A stretch of 64,000 bases of DNA from JAICKM01 sp038228295 (GTDB taxonomy: Bacteria; Chloroflexota; Chloroflexia; QHBQ01; JAICKM01), in contig JBBRPH010000014.1 of NCBI GenBank assembly GCA_038228295.1, forward strand, positions 26,439 to 90,438, given 5' to 3'. A program made the position numbers and the translations under genes. Below the pieces are notes generated by a model that saw only the letters and a list, made by a program, of their open reading frames with translations, was not told the DNA's origin and searched no databases. This document shows, piece by piece, positions 9,716 through 18,304 of the stretch. Position 1 is the stretch's first letter. Every line of letters starts with the position of its first letter.

Positions 9716-9761
9716 GCCCAAAGCTCCCCTTGTCACGCGGCTTGCGTGAATAGACCCCTGT

Positions 9762-9790
9762 ATTATAGGCATCGGACCCCGCTCTGTCAA
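9762..9790 (-). promoter_or_regulatory. Sigma-70-type promoter of the DUF177-rpmF-fab operon
   Basis: Minus strand: TTGACA (9785-9790), 17-nt spacer, TATAAT (9762-9767), both perfect consensus. The -10 ends about 46 nt before the DUF177 ATG. Confidence 0.85.
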
Positions 9791-9807
9791 GCACACGCCG
9801 CGCCGAG

Positions 9808-9836
9808 TTGCCGAACGGCGGGAGCGGATGTATACT
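9808..9836 (+). promoter_or_regulatory. Putative plsY promoter
   Basis: TTGCCG (9808-9813), 17-nt spacer, TATACT (9831-9836). It is divergent from and only 17 nt away from the fab operon promoter, so phospholipid and fatty-acid genes share one control region. Confidence 0.65.
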
Positions 9837-9880
9837 GAAAGCCACGACAAAGCACGCCATAGCCGCAAAGGAGTGGTAAT

Positions 9881-10537
9881 ATGGAAAGCTGGCAGTTGGT
9901 GCTGCTGATAGTGCTGGCCTACGCCATCGGCGCATTGCCCAATGGGTTGATCATGGCCCGTGCGCATGGGGTGGATCTCAGCCGGCACGGCAGCGGCAAG
10001 ACCGGCGCAACCAACGTGAGCCGGGTGATCGGGCGACGGGCCGCGTTAGCGGTCTTTGTGGCCGATGCGCTCAAAGGCGCGGTGCCGGTGCTCCTGGCCC
10101 GCCTGCTCGCCCATGACCCCAACAGCGAAGCCATTGCCGTTGGGCTGACCGCCTGCGCCGCCCTGATCGGCCATATCTGGTCGCTTTGGATTCGGTTGCT
10201 CACCGGGGCGTGGGGCGGCGGACGGGGCGTAGCCACCGGCATCGGCACCATGCTGGCAGTCAACCCCATACCGGCGCTGTTTGGGTTAGCCATTGGTGTG
10301 CCGATTATGATCGCTACGCGCTATGTCTCGCTCGGTTCGATCATCGGCATCATCGCCGGCGCCCTGCTGATGGTGGCGCTGGTGGTGCTGAACCGCTGGT
10401 CGCCCTGGTTGGCGGTCTACGCGGTGGTGGCCGGTGGGCTAGTCGTGGTCATCCACCGCGACAACATCGAGCGGCTGCGGAACGGCACCGAGCGCAAACT
10501 GTCCTTCAAGAGCAAACCGAACACGCCGACCGGATGA
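9881..10537 (+). CDS. plsY: Glycerol-3-phosphate acyltransferase PlsY
   Basis: 218 residues of an integral membrane protein with five to six helices. PlsY motifs are present: 'AYAIGALPNGLIMAR', 'SGKTGATNVSRVIG' (GSGKxGATNxxR, glycerol-3-phosphate/acyl-phosphate loop), 'ALIGHIWS' and 'GGRGVATGIGTM'. It transfers acyl groups from acyl-phosphate to glycerol-3-phosphate, starting phospholipid synthesis. The start has AAGGAG upstream. It is divergent from the fab operon and overlaps the next gene by 4 nt. plsX, which makes acyl-phosphate, is not in this window. Confidence 0.95.
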   Translation: MESWQLVLLIVLAYAIGALPNGLIMARAHGVDLSRHGSGKTGATNVSRVIGRRAALAVFVADALKGAVPVLLARLLAHDPNSEAIAVGLTACAALIGHIWSLWIRLLTGAWGGGRGVATGIGTMLAVNPIPALFGLAIGVPIMIATRYVSLGSIIGIIAGALLMVALVVLNRWSPWLAVYAVVAGGLVVVIHRDNIERLRNGTERKLSFKSKPNTPTG

Positions 10538-11055
10538 GCAGCCCGCCCCCGTTCCGGCTGGGCATCCTGACCCTGAGCGACAAGGGAGCCGCCGGGCAAC
10601 GGGCCGACCTGAGCGGCCCCACCGCCCGCGACCTGTTGCTCGCCGGCTTGCCGGGGGCGGAGGTCGCCCGTATGGCCGTCAGCCCCGACGACCGGGCGGG
10701 GATCGCGGCGATCCTGCGTGCTTGGTGCGATGAGGACCGGCTGGCGTTGATCGTCACCACCGGCGGTACCGGCCTGGCCCCCCGCGATGTCACGCCGGAT
10801 GCGACGCTGGCGGTGCTGGACTACCAGGTACCCGGTATGGCCGAAGCCATGCGCGCCGCCGGCTTAGCCCATACCCCGCTGGCGATGCTGTCGCGGGCGG
10901 TGGTCGGGGTACGCGGACAGACGCTGATTATTAACTTACCGGGTAGTCCGAAAGCAGTGCGAGAGTCTCTGCCGGTGCTATTGCCGGCGTTGCCGCACGC
11001 GCTGGAGAAACTGGCCGGAGACCCAGCCGACTGCGCGCCGGGCGCACCGCCCTAG
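10534..11055 (+). CDS. Molybdenum cofactor biosynthesis protein (MogA/MoaB family)
   Basis: 173 residues from an ATG overlapping the plsY stop (ATGA). The MoCF-binding fold is recognised by 'GILTLSDKGAAGQRADLSGP', the glycine loop 'VTTGGTGLAPRDVTPDA' and 'LIINLPGSPKAVRESLPVLLPALPH'. Such proteins adenylylate molybdopterin. MogA and MoaB cannot be separated with certainty. Its last 125 nt overlap the convergent glycosyltransferase gene on the other strand. Confidence 0.9.
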   Translation: MSSPPPFRLGILTLSDKGAAGQRADLSGPTARDLLLAGLPGAEVARMAVSPDDRAGIAAILRAWCDEDRLALIVTTGGTGLAPRDVTPDATLAVLDYQVPGMAEAMRAAGLAHTPLAMLSRAVVGVRGQTLIINLPGSPKAVRESLPVLLPALPHALEKLAGDPADCAPGAPP

Positions 11056-12193
11056 TCGGTCGCGTGCGCGCCCAGACGGTGTGGTAGACCGCCACGGTAC
11101 GCTCGACCATGCGCGTACTATGGAACTCGGCCTGGAAGCGGGCCAAGCCCGCCGCGCCCATGCGGCCGGCCGCCGCCGGGTCGCTGAGTAGTTCGACCAG
11201 GGCCATGCCCAGCGCCGCCGCGTCGCGTGGCGGCACCAGCCGACCCGTCTCGCCGGCGCGGATCGCTTCCGCCGTCCCGCAGACCTGCGTACCGACCACC
11301 GGCAGGCCGGCGGCCATCGCTTCCAGCACAAACAGCGGCAAGCCCTCGAATAGCGACGGCAACACGGCCACATCGAAAGCCGGGATCAATGCGCGCGCCT
11401 CGGCCCGCCCACCCAGAAACCAGACGCGATCGCCCACGCCCAGGCTACGGGCCAGTCCCTCCAACTCCCAGCGCAGCGGCCCCTCCCCGATCAGCACCAG
11501 GCCCGTGTCCGGCTGGTGGGCCAATACCGTGAGCATTGCCGCGATTAGATAGCGGTGGCCCTTCTGCTCGTAGAGCCGGGCCACCGTGCCGATCAGCGGC
11601 GTGCTTTCATGGATGCCCAGCGCGGCGCGGGCGGCGGTGCGCGTTACGGCGGGCGCGGGCGCGACGCCGTTCGGCACGGTACAGACCAAGTCGGGGCGGA
11701 TCGTGCCACTGGCTGTGTGGCTGTGGGCCGCCGCCTCCGACACGGTAATCATGCCGTCTACCAGGCGGTTGATCATCGCTTTATGCGCGGTCTCATGTTG
11801 GACGGTCAGCACGTAAGGTAGGTGTTCGGTGGCGATCACCGTCCGCACGCCGGCCTGCCGCGCCGCCAGGGTGCCGAAGTGCCCCTCCCAGGTGATGCCG
11901 ATCTGGTTGTGAAACAGATCGATCCGCTCCCGGCGCAGCAAGGCAATCAGACGCTCGAAATCCGCCAGGTCGGTCGCCGCACGCACGGTGAGGGGGTGGT
12001 AGGTGGCCCCGACCGCCTGGGCGCGGGCGATCAGCGACGCAGCCGCGTCAGTCGGCGGGCAGACCAGGTGCAAGGTCAAAGCGTGGGCGGCTAATCCCTC
12101 AATCAACAGCGCCAGGTGGACCCCCACACCGCTCGGTTCCAAACTGTCGGTAAAAAAGCAAATACGATGTGGCATCTCAACAGCAGATGTCAT
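10931..12193 (-). CDS. Glycosyltransferase family 4 (GT-B) protein
   Basis: 420 residues. The N-terminal GT-B domain begins HRICFFTDSLEPSGVGVHLALLIEGL. The C-terminal GT1/GT4 domain shows 'VPNGVAPAP', 'IGTVARLYEQKGHRYLIAAM', and the nucleotide-sugar site 'DVAVLPSLFEGLPLFVLEAMAAGLPVVGT' with the EX7E pattern. It probably transfers a sugar to a lipid or polysaccharide at the membrane; donor and acceptor are unknown. GGAG lies 10 nt upstream of the ATG. It follows the endonuclease III-like gene by 23 nt. The C-terminal ~40 residues are an unconserved Arg/Pro/Ala-rich tail that overlaps the convergent mog gene. Confidence 0.88.
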   Translation of the reverse strand: MTSAVEMPHRICFFTDSLEPSGVGVHLALLIEGLAAHALTLHLVCPPTDAAASLIARAQAVGATYHPLTVRAATDLADFERLIALLRRERIDLFHNQIGITWEGHFGTLAARQAGVRTVIATEHLPYVLTVQHETAHKAMINRLVDGMITVSEAAAHSHTASGTIRPDLVCTVPNGVAPAPAVTRTAARAALGIHESTPLIGTVARLYEQKGHRYLIAAMLTVLAHQPDTGLVLIGEGPLRWELEGLARSLGVGDRVWFLGGRAEARALIPAFDVAVLPSLFEGLPLFVLEAMAAGLPVVGTQVCGTAEAIRAGETGRLVPPRDAAALGMALVELLSDPAAAGRMGAAGLARFQAEFHSTRMVERTVAVYHTVWARTRPTRAVRPARSRLGLRPVSPARAATPAIAPAETLALLSDYPVS

Positions 12194-12216
12194 ACGGCGG
12201 TGACTCCAATCCTCGT

Positions 12217-13050
12217 CTACTCCCCCAGGGGAGCAGTTTGAGCCGGGGTACGGCCGGCTTCAGCCTGTTTCTCGGGGTGAGCAGCATAATAGTCGCACCA
12301 GTCGCGCAGCACGCATACCCCGCAACGCGGATCGCGCCAGACGCAGACTCGCTGACCGTGCAGCAGCATATTGCGGTGGAAGGCCAGCACTTCGAGCGCG
12401 TCGCTGGGGTCGGGCAACGTCGCCTGCAATAACGGGTGCGCCTGCTCGGCCGTCACCTTCGGGCCGATCAGCCCCAAGCGCCCGCTGACGCGGTGCAGGT
12501 GGGTATCTACCGGCAAGACGGGTTTCTGACAGGCAAAAAGCAAGACACAGGCCGCCGATTTGGGGCCGACCCCCTCCAGGCTAGTCAACCACGCCTGCGC
12601 CTCCGCCAGATCCAGCGTGTTCAGGAAGGCCAAGTCCAGGCTACCCACCCGCTCGGTGATCGTTTGCAGCACACGCTTGATGCGCGGTGCTTTCTGTTCC
12701 GGCCAAGTGGTGCCCTGGATAGCGGCTTGAATGGCGGCCACGGGCGCATCGCGCAACGCCTCCCAAGTGGGCCAGCCGGCCCGCAGCGCCTTATAGGCCG
12801 CCCAGGTCTGCGGATCAGCGGTGCGGTGCGAGAGGATCACTTCGATCAGACTGGAGAGCGGGTCCAGGGTGGGGCGGCGCGGCACCCCATAGGCGGCGGT
12901 AAGCAGGGCCAGCACGGCGCGCGCTTTGCCGCGGATCGGGTCGGTCGCCGCCTCGGCTTGGGCGCGCGCCAGTTCGGCGGCGGTATCCGCCGGGGCGGGC
13001 GTGCCGCCGGGCGCGGGCCATTTTTCGCGGGCGGTGCGATCTATCGACAA
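12217..13050 (-). CDS. Endonuclease III-like DNA glycosylase/AP lyase
   Basis: 277 residues, with an N-terminal extension of about 40 over E. coli Nth. HhH motif SLEGVGPKSAACVLL carries the catalytic Lys, followed by VDTHLHRVSGRLGL with the catalytic Asp. The C-terminal 4Fe-4S loop is complete: C-x6-C-x2-C-x5-C in CVWRDPRCGVCVLRDWC. It would remove oxidised pyrimidines. The start is a TTG with GGAGG 8 nt upstream; the ATG inside that spacer is out of frame. It is the first gene of a two-gene unit with the GT4 gene. Confidence 0.88.
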   Translation of the reverse strand: MSIDRTAREKWPAPGGTPAPADTAAELARAQAEAATDPIRGKARAVLALLTAAYGVPRRPTLDPLSSLIEVILSHRTADPQTWAAYKALRAGWPTWEALRDAPVAAIQAAIQGTTWPEQKAPRIKRVLQTITERVGSLDLAFLNTLDLAEAQAWLTSLEGVGPKSAACVLLFACQKPVLPVDTHLHRVSGRLGLIGPKVTAEQAHPLLQATLPDPSDALEVLAFHRNMLLHGQRVCVWRDPRCGVCVLRDWCDYYAAHPEKQAEAGRTPAQTAPLGE

Positions 13051-13124
13051 CAGGGCATCCTCCTCTGGACCTCGTAATGAGGTTGCTCAGTAGAACGATA
13101 GTACGCCCTTTTTCGCACCGCAAA

Positions 13125-13218
13125 GACCCGGAGAAGGCGAAGGTTCTTGCTGCTACACCAATTCCGGTATAGCTGGGGTGAACAGCAACCCAACAAAAAC
13201 CTTCGCCTTCTCCGGGTC
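13125..13218. repeat. Large inverted repeat (21-bp perfect arms)
   Basis: Positions 13125-13145 and 13198-13218 are exact reverse complements (left arm begins GACCCGGAGAAGG), with an inner 6-bp pairing (13147-13152 with 13183-13188). The element lies between the DUF4340 stop and the endonuclease III start, both on the minus strand. It could be a terminator-like RNA hairpin or a small mobile or REP-type element. No U-tract follows directly on either strand. Confidence 0.8.
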
Positions 13219-13238
13219 TCTACGCTGAAAACTTGTCC

Positions 13239-14243
13239 TTAGGGGCCGGCAGTCGGCGAGTTGACAGTGCCCGGCGTGCTGCCGGGACCGCCACCCGCGC
13301 CGGTCGGCACAGGGCTGGCCCCGCTGCCGCTGCTCGGCGGCGACGAGACAGGGCTGCTCCCTACCGGCGGTTGCGTGCCGTTGACACTGGCGGTGCCGGC
13401 GGCCGGCGGCGTGCTAGCGGCGGTCGGCGTACTGCCCACTGCGGTGCCGGCACTGGTCGGGGCGGCCGTGACGGCCGGCGCAACGGTCGGCAGGCCAAGC
13501 AAACCCGGTCCCGCCGGCGTCCCAGTGCCGGTGATCGTCACCGTGCCGGTGATTGCCACGGTAGGCGGTAGGGTCGGCAGCGGCGTAGGCGTAGGCAGGG
13601 CTATCGGTGGGACGGCGATCCAGCCTTTAAGCGGTTCGATGGTCGAGTTGCTGACCAAGTAAACCGCCTTGTTCGCGGCAGAACGCACATAGTAGGCCGA
13701 GCCGTCCACATTGGTCTTGCCCACCAGTAGTGTCTGGCGCGGCGTGGTCGAGCCGCTGAGGACCAGCGTCACGGTCAGCGCCGGGCTGTCGAGGCCGTAG
13801 GGGGCGAGATCGCTCACAGTGTCGCCCACTTTCGTGGTAGCGGCGGGTTGTTTCAAGCTGGTCGCGATGCCGCTCACGGTCAGGTCGTCGGCATCGGCGG
13901 TGAGCGGCGTAGTGATGCGCCACTTGCCGTCGCGCACCGCCAGGGCCACCGTGCCGGTGATGTTTTGCACGATCAGGCCGGTGGTCGTAGCCGAGCTATA
14001 GTCCCAGACCACTACCGTCGGGACGGGCGTGGTCGTCACGCGCGGCGTGACCGGGGTGTTCAGCAGAAAAGCGGACAGGCCGACCAGCAGCACGAACACG
14101 CCGCCCAGGATGATCATGGAGCGGGCGCGACTATCCACGGCGCCGGGCGGCGGGCGCCGCGCCCCTTCCACCCGCGTTGTTTCAGTCACGGTGACCTTAG
14201 AGGGTTGCTTGTCCACATTAGGGGGTTGTTTGTCCACGCTCAT
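13239..14243 (-). CDS. DUF4340 domain protein (partner of GldG-type ABC system)
   Basis: 334 residues. A single membrane helix (MIILGGVFVLLVGLSAFLL, about 43-61) precedes an extracytoplasmic DUF4340 region with 'DGKWRITTPLTADADDLTVSGIATSL', 'LAPYGLDSPALTVTLV' and 'TLLVGKTNVDGSAYYV'. The last ~120 residues are a low-complexity Pro/Thr/Gly/Ser tail. The N-terminus repeats VDKQPPN/VDKQPSK. The ATG overlaps the GldG stop (ATGA) with GGAGG just upstream; an in-frame GTG at 14255 is an alternative. DUF4340 proteins usually accompany GldF/GldG. Function is unknown beyond membership in this envelope system. Confidence 0.85.
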   Translation of the reverse strand: MSVDKQPPNVDKQPSKVTVTETTRVEGARRPPPGAVDSRARSMIILGGVFVLLVGLSAFLLNTPVTPRVTTTPVPTVVVWDYSSATTTGLIVQNITGTVALAVRDGKWRITTPLTADADDLTVSGIATSLKQPAATTKVGDTVSDLAPYGLDSPALTVTLVLSGSTTPRQTLLVGKTNVDGSAYYVRSAANKAVYLVSNSTIEPLKGWIAVPPIALPTPTPLPTLPPTVAITGTVTITGTGTPAGPGLLGLPTVAPAVTAAPTSAGTAVGSTPTAASTPPAAGTASVNGTQPPVGSSPVSSPPSSGSGASPVPTGAGGGPGSTPGTVNSPTAGP

Positions 14244-15919
14244 CTCCTCCGCCACCAGACATAAGCGCCGCCCAGCAGGGTCAGGATCGGCAGGAACACA
14301 ATGGTGCTCCAGGCGATCAGGCTGCTCTGCTGATCGGTCAGGACCAGGGTGCGGTTAGTGGTGTCTTTCGGGCGCACCGCGATGCGATCCTCCGACTGCG
14401 CCAGCCAGTTGACGGTGTTCTTGAACAGGTCGAGGTTGCCGACCGGCTGCGAGGTGAGATCGTCACCCAGCCAATCATAGTCGCCCATCACCACCAGGCG
14501 CGTCTGCGGCGGTTTGGTTGCCTGGGTGCTGGTGTAGTCGGTGCTCGTGGCGATGGTCTGTGCAACGGCCACGCCGACATTGTACGGCGCCGGCGGGCCG
14601 TTGGGATCCGGCGTGGGGTTGCTGGGATCTTTGAAACTGATATAGAGGGCAGCAGGTCCGCTTTGCACGATTGGCGTGGTGGTGAAACCGGTGATCGGCG
14701 TGGCGGCGGTCAGGATCGGCTCGGCTACGCGGAATGCGCTAGGCACGCCGGCCATGTCGCGCGTGATCGGCGAGCTGCCGTAGGTGCGGTAGAGGAGTTG
14801 CAGCCCGCTCTGCCCAAAGATGTTGTTGCGGTCGGTTTCGCCGATGGCCCCGCGCCCGGCCGGTTCGCTCAGGCCGTACTTTTGCAGCAGCGCGGTCGGC
14901 AACGGCGCAGCGGTCGGGTCGCCGATCAGCAACACATGACCGCCTTTGTCCAGGTACGCACTAACGGCCCGCACTGCCACATCACTCAACGGCTGCTTAG
15001 CGGGTGCCGGCGGCACGATCAGCACGTCTACCTCTTGCGGCGAGATGGTCGGGCTGATCACCAGATCATAAGGCCGCAGGACGGTGTAGTTTTCTTTCGT
15101 TAAGTCGCCGTACACCACCGAGGCAGGCACAGCCGTTTGGCTGCCGCCGGCTGCGTCGAAGCTGACCAGCGACGGCACGTTCAGCACGGTGATCGTCTTT
15201 TTGACGTTGTTCTTGAGTTGCAACAGCGCGGTGGTGAAGCCTTCTTCGGTGTTAGCCGTGGCGGTTTCGTGGCGTACCCCGTTGTCGAAGACGACCGTGT
15301 TGGCGCGGGTCAGCCCATACTGGATCGCCAACGCCGGGTTCACGTCGGGGTCAATATACTGGACCTTCAGTTTATCGGTATATTTGGCGTATTCTTTGAG
15401 TAGGTTGTCGGCATCACGTTGTGCGCTCGTATCACTGGCTTGGCGCTTAGTGAAAAAGCCGTAGACATTGATCGTCTTATCCAGGCCGCGCGCCACACCG
15501 ATGGCTTGCCCCGATAGAGTGTTCTGCTTACCGGCGGTGAGGTCGGCGCGCAGGATCGCTTCGGGCGCACGCTTGCCGATTTCGCCGTAGATGATATTGA
15601 TCGCGCCCAGGATGCCGATAGCGAGGGTCAGCATCAGCGCGGTGCCCAGCACGTTGCGCGTGCTGCGTCCGATCATGATGTCAATGATGCCCTGCGGGTT
15701 CAGCAGGCCGAAGGTACCGAGCGCCATCAAGGCCAGGATCAGGATCACCTTACCCGGCAGGTCGAAGTTCTGGCCGGTCACGGCCCAGTAGGCTAGATAG
15801 CCGACGAGCAGCGCCAGCCCGAACCAGCCCGCCGCATTGGCGATCAAGGCCCGCTGGGGGTTGATCGGTTCGGCCACGCCCGGCCCATCCGCCGGGGTGA
15901 GGTTAGGATTCGTACTCAT
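14240..15919 (-). CDS. GldG-like ABC transporter auxiliary protein
   Basis: 559 residues. Two to three N-terminal helices (about 27-125) lead to a large extracytoplasmic ABC_transp_aux region with 'DLTAGKQNTLSGQA', 'KINVYGFF' type strands (TINVYGFFTKRQ), 'EYAKYTDKLKVQYIDPDVNP' and 'LIVPPAPAKQPLSDVAVRAVSAYLDKGGHVLLIGDP'. A final helix (about 533-555) ends in WWRRR. GldG works with GldF and GldA in gliding bacteria; in non-gliders the complex is of unknown role. The start overlaps the permease stop by 4 nt. Confidence 0.88.
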   Translation of the reverse strand: MSTNPNLTPADGPGVAEPINPQRALIANAAGWFGLALLVGYLAYWAVTGQNFDLPGKVILILALMALGTFGLLNPQGIIDIMIGRSTRNVLGTALMLTLAIGILGAINIIYGEIGKRAPEAILRADLTAGKQNTLSGQAIGVARGLDKTINVYGFFTKRQASDTSAQRDADNLLKEYAKYTDKLKVQYIDPDVNPALAIQYGLTRANTVVFDNGVRHETATANTEEGFTTALLQLKNNVKKTITVLNVPSLVSFDAAGGSQTAVPASVVYGDLTKENYTVLRPYDLVISPTISPQEVDVLIVPPAPAKQPLSDVAVRAVSAYLDKGGHVLLIGDPTAAPLPTALLQKYGLSEPAGRGAIGETDRNNIFGQSGLQLLYRTYGSSPITRDMAGVPSAFRVAEPILTAATPITGFTTTPIVQSGPAALYISFKDPSNPTPDPNGPPAPYNVGVAVAQTIATSTDYTSTQATKPPQTRLVVMGDYDWLGDDLTSQPVGNLDLFKNTVNWLAQSEDRIAVRPKDTTNRTLVLTDQQSSLIAWSTIVFLPILTLLGGAYVWWRRR

Positions 15920-16644
15920 TGCCGCGCTCTCCGTAGCTCCAAGACCTGTACACTGGCGAACAGCGCCGCCGCCACCATGCTCAGGTAAAAGAGGATATTC
16001 GCCAGGTCTATCACGCCTTTACCGAAATCGTCAAAATGACTCGTGACTGACAGCGCCGTAAGCGTGTTGGCGATCGCCCCCGCCGGCAGGATCTGCGTCA
16101 GGAAGCCGATAATCCAGAGGGTCAACAAGACGATAAAGCCGGCGATATAGGCGATAACCTGGTTGCCGCTGAGGGACGAAGTGAACACCCCAATAGCCAG
16201 GAAGGCCGCGCCCATCAGGAACAGCCCCAGGTAGCCGCTGATAATCGGGCCGAAGTCGGGGCCGTTGGTCGCCCCGCTGACCAGGACCAGAATGATCGGG
16301 TAGACAAAGGTGACGACGATCATGCTGGCCCAAAAGATCAGCGCACCGAGATATTTGCCGATCACCACTTCCCAGTCGCGCACCGGAGACGTCATCAGCA
16401 CTTCCATCGTGCCGGTGCGTTGTTCTTCCGCCAGCAGGCGCATCGTCACCGCCGGGCCGAGGAACAACAACAGCACTTCGACGGTCGAGAACCAGCTTTG
16501 CATCGAAGCCTGCTTGCCTTGCACTACATCGAGGGCGAAAAACAGGCCCACGCCGAACAGCCAAAAGGCCAGCGCGACCCAGCCGACCGGCGAGACATAA
16601 AACGAGCGCAATTCTTTCACCGCAATTGCCCACATATTACGCAT
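15916..16644 (-). CDS. ABC-2 type permease (GldF-like)
   Basis: 242 residues with about six membrane helices. The start MRNMWAIAVKELRSFYVSPVGWVALAFWL and the 'EEQRTGTMEVLMTSPVRDWEVVIGKYLGAL' loop are diagnostic of GldF/ABC-2 permeases. It forms the membrane channel for the ATPase encoded just upstream, sharing one nucleotide with its stop region, and is coupled to the GldG-like subunit. Confidence 0.9.
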   Translation of the reverse strand: MRNMWAIAVKELRSFYVSPVGWVALAFWLFGVGLFFALDVVQGKQASMQSWFSTVEVLLLFLGPAVTMRLLAEEQRTGTMEVLMTSPVRDWEVVIGKYLGALIFWASMIVVTFVYPIILVLVSGATNGPDFGPIISGYLGLFLMGAAFLAIGVFTSSLSGNQVIAYIAGFIVLLTLWIIGFLTQILPAGAIANTLTALSVTSHFDDFGKGVIDLANILFYLSMVAAALFASVQVLELRRARQ

Positions 16645-17741
16645 TATTTGCGGCCTCCTTTGCGCGGCGGGGACGACGGCGCAACGGGCAACGGCTCACC
16701 ATCCAGGGTGGCTTCCTGCTCATAGGCCAGTTCCTCTTCATAGGCGGCATCTTCGCCGGGCAGGAAGGTGTCGGCGGTTTCCGGTTCCACTTGCGGGTCT
16801 TCCACGCTGGTCACGCGCAGGAAGACATCTTCGAGGCTGAGGCTAATCGCCCGCAGTTCGAGCAGATCCCAGCCTTTGCCGACAATGGTCTGGGCTAGGC
16901 GCGGGCGCAGATTGGCCCCCGGTACGGTGGTCACATCCAGCAGAATCACACCGTCGCCGGTGCCCGCCTGAGCGGTCGCGGTTTGCACGCCGGGCAGCGC
17001 GAGTAGCGCGGCTTGCACCGTGGCGCTGTCTTGCGGGCCATGTACCTGGAGGGTGATATGTTCCGGACCGCCGGTTTCTTCGGTCAGGTGGACCGGCGTA
17101 TCCAGCGCGACCAGGCGGCCGCGGTTGATGATGACTACGCGCGAACAGGTGGCGGAGACTTCGGGCAGGATATGCGTCGAAAGGACCACGGTATGCTCGG
17201 CGGCCAGAGACTTGATTAATTCGCGGATTTCGATGATCTGGCGCGGATCGAGGCCCACGGTCGGCTCGTCGAGGATCAGCACTTCGGGGTTGTGGATCAG
17301 CGCATTGGCTAACCCGACCCGCTGGCGGTAGCCTTTCGACAGCCGGCCGATCAGCTTATGGCGCACATCGCTGATGCGTACTTGCTCCATCACGATTTCG
17401 ATGCGCTTGCGCCGTTCCGCGCCGTTGCTTAAGCCCTTGATCTTGCCCATGAAATCTAGGTAGTCCACCGGGGTAATGTCGGTGTACAAGGGCACCGTTT
17501 CGGGTAAATAGCCGACGTGGCGCCGTACTTCGAGCGATTGCTTGCCCACATCGTAGCCGTCCACGTAGACTGTGCCTTCGCTAGAAGGCAAGTAGCCGGT
17601 GATAATCCGCATCGTGGTGGATTTACCGGCCCCGTTGGGCCCGAGAAAGCCGAGGATCTCACCTTTATCGACAGTGAAACTCACGTCTTGCACTGCCGGA
17701 CTCGGCCCGTAGTACTTGGTCAAATGATCGACCTCGATCAT
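16644..17741 (-). CDS. ABC transporter ATP-binding protein (GldA-like)
   Basis: 365 residues from the ATG at 17741, which has AAGGA upstream; the reading frame extends further 5' without conserved sequence. Walker A GPNGAGKST, signature LSKGYRQRVGLANAL, Walker B EVLILDEPTVGLDP and the His switch STHILPE are intact. After the ABC domain (about 1-220) comes a DUF4162-like region. An acidic, Glu/Asp-rich tail (about 310-350) is unusual. It energises the GldF/GldG-like export or assembly complex. Confidence 0.9.
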   Translation of the reverse strand: MIEVDHLTKYYGPSPAVQDVSFTVDKGEILGFLGPNGAGKSTTMRIITGYLPSSEGTVYVDGYDVGKQSLEVRRHVGYLPETVPLYTDITPVDYLDFMGKIKGLSNGAERRKRIEIVMEQVRISDVRHKLIGRLSKGYRQRVGLANALIHNPEVLILDEPTVGLDPRQIIEIRELIKSLAAEHTVVLSTHILPEVSATCSRVVIINRGRLVALDTPVHLTEETGGPEHITLQVHGPQDSATVQAALLALPGVQTATAQAGTGDGVILLDVTTVPGANLRPRLAQTIVGKGWDLLELRAISLSLEDVFLRVTSVEDPQVEPETADTFLPGEDAAYEEELAYEQEATLDGEPLPVAPSSPPRKGGRK

Positions 17742-17816
17742 GCGGGGGTTCCGTCCTTTCCATATACTGAGGGAAGCGTCATGCCGACAAGGGTCCGACC
17801 CGGCTCCCAACAGAGG

Positions 17817-17846
17817 ATTTTAAACGAACGGGCGGACCTTTGTCAA
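17817..17846 (-). promoter_or_regulatory. Promoter of the GldA-F-G-like operon
   Basis: Minus strand TTGACA (17841-17846), 18-nt spacer, TAAAAT (17817-17822). It leaves a leader of about 70 nt before the ATPase start. Confidence 0.7.
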
Positions 17847-17890
17847 GCACTGCGGCAGGTGGACGCAGCGGCAAGGCGACCGTCGCGCAG

Positions 17891-17919
17891 TTGCAATAGC
17901 AGGTCGGCTGGACTATAAT
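17891..17919 (+). promoter_or_regulatory. Promoter of response regulator gene, leaderless geometry
   Basis: TTGCAA (17891-17896), 17-nt spacer, perfect TATAAT (17914-17919). The -10 ends 7 nt before the ATG at 17927, so transcription would begin at or next to the start codon. Confidence 0.7.
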
Positions 17920-17926
17920 GAGTGCT

Positions 17927-18304
17927 ATGGCAACAATTCTGTTGGTTGAGGATAACCAAACAATTGCTGAGATGATGACCCGCCGCTTGGCACGGCGGGG
18001 CTATACTATCCGCTGGGTGGCGGACGGCGCGGCGGCGCTGGCCGCGGTGGCGGCCGCCGCACCCGATCTGATCCTGATGGATATGAACCTGCCGGTGTTG
18101 GATGGGTGGGAGGCGACGCGCCGCCTCAAAGCGGCCCCGGCGACGACGGTGATTCCGATCATTGGGCTGACCGCGCACGCCATGTCCGGCGACCGCGCCC
18201 GCTGCTTGGAAGCCGGCTGTGACGGCTACGGCATCAAGCCGGTGGACTTCCCGGCACTGCTCGCCGACATCGAGCGCCTCGTGCCGTCAGGATTGCCGAA
18301 ATGA
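17927..18304 (+). CDS. Single-domain response regulator (CheY-like)
   Basis: 125 residues, receiver domain only: acidic pair E8-D9 (LLVEDNQ), phospho-acceptor Asp52 in DLILMDMNLP, Thr in IGLTAHA and the conserved Lys in GYGIKPVDF. The ATG at 17927 is preferred over one at 17918, because the latter lies inside the -10 box. No Shine-Dalgarno is present, matching a leaderless message. It overlaps the next gene by 4 nt and is likely a phospho-relay intermediate with the histidine kinase downstream. Confidence 0.92.
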   Translation: MATILLVEDNQTIAEMMTRRLARRGYTIRWVADGAAALAAVAAAAPDLILMDMNLPVLDGWEATRRLKAAPATTVIPIIGLTAHAMSGDRARCLEAGCDGYGIKPVDFPALLADIERLVPSGLPK

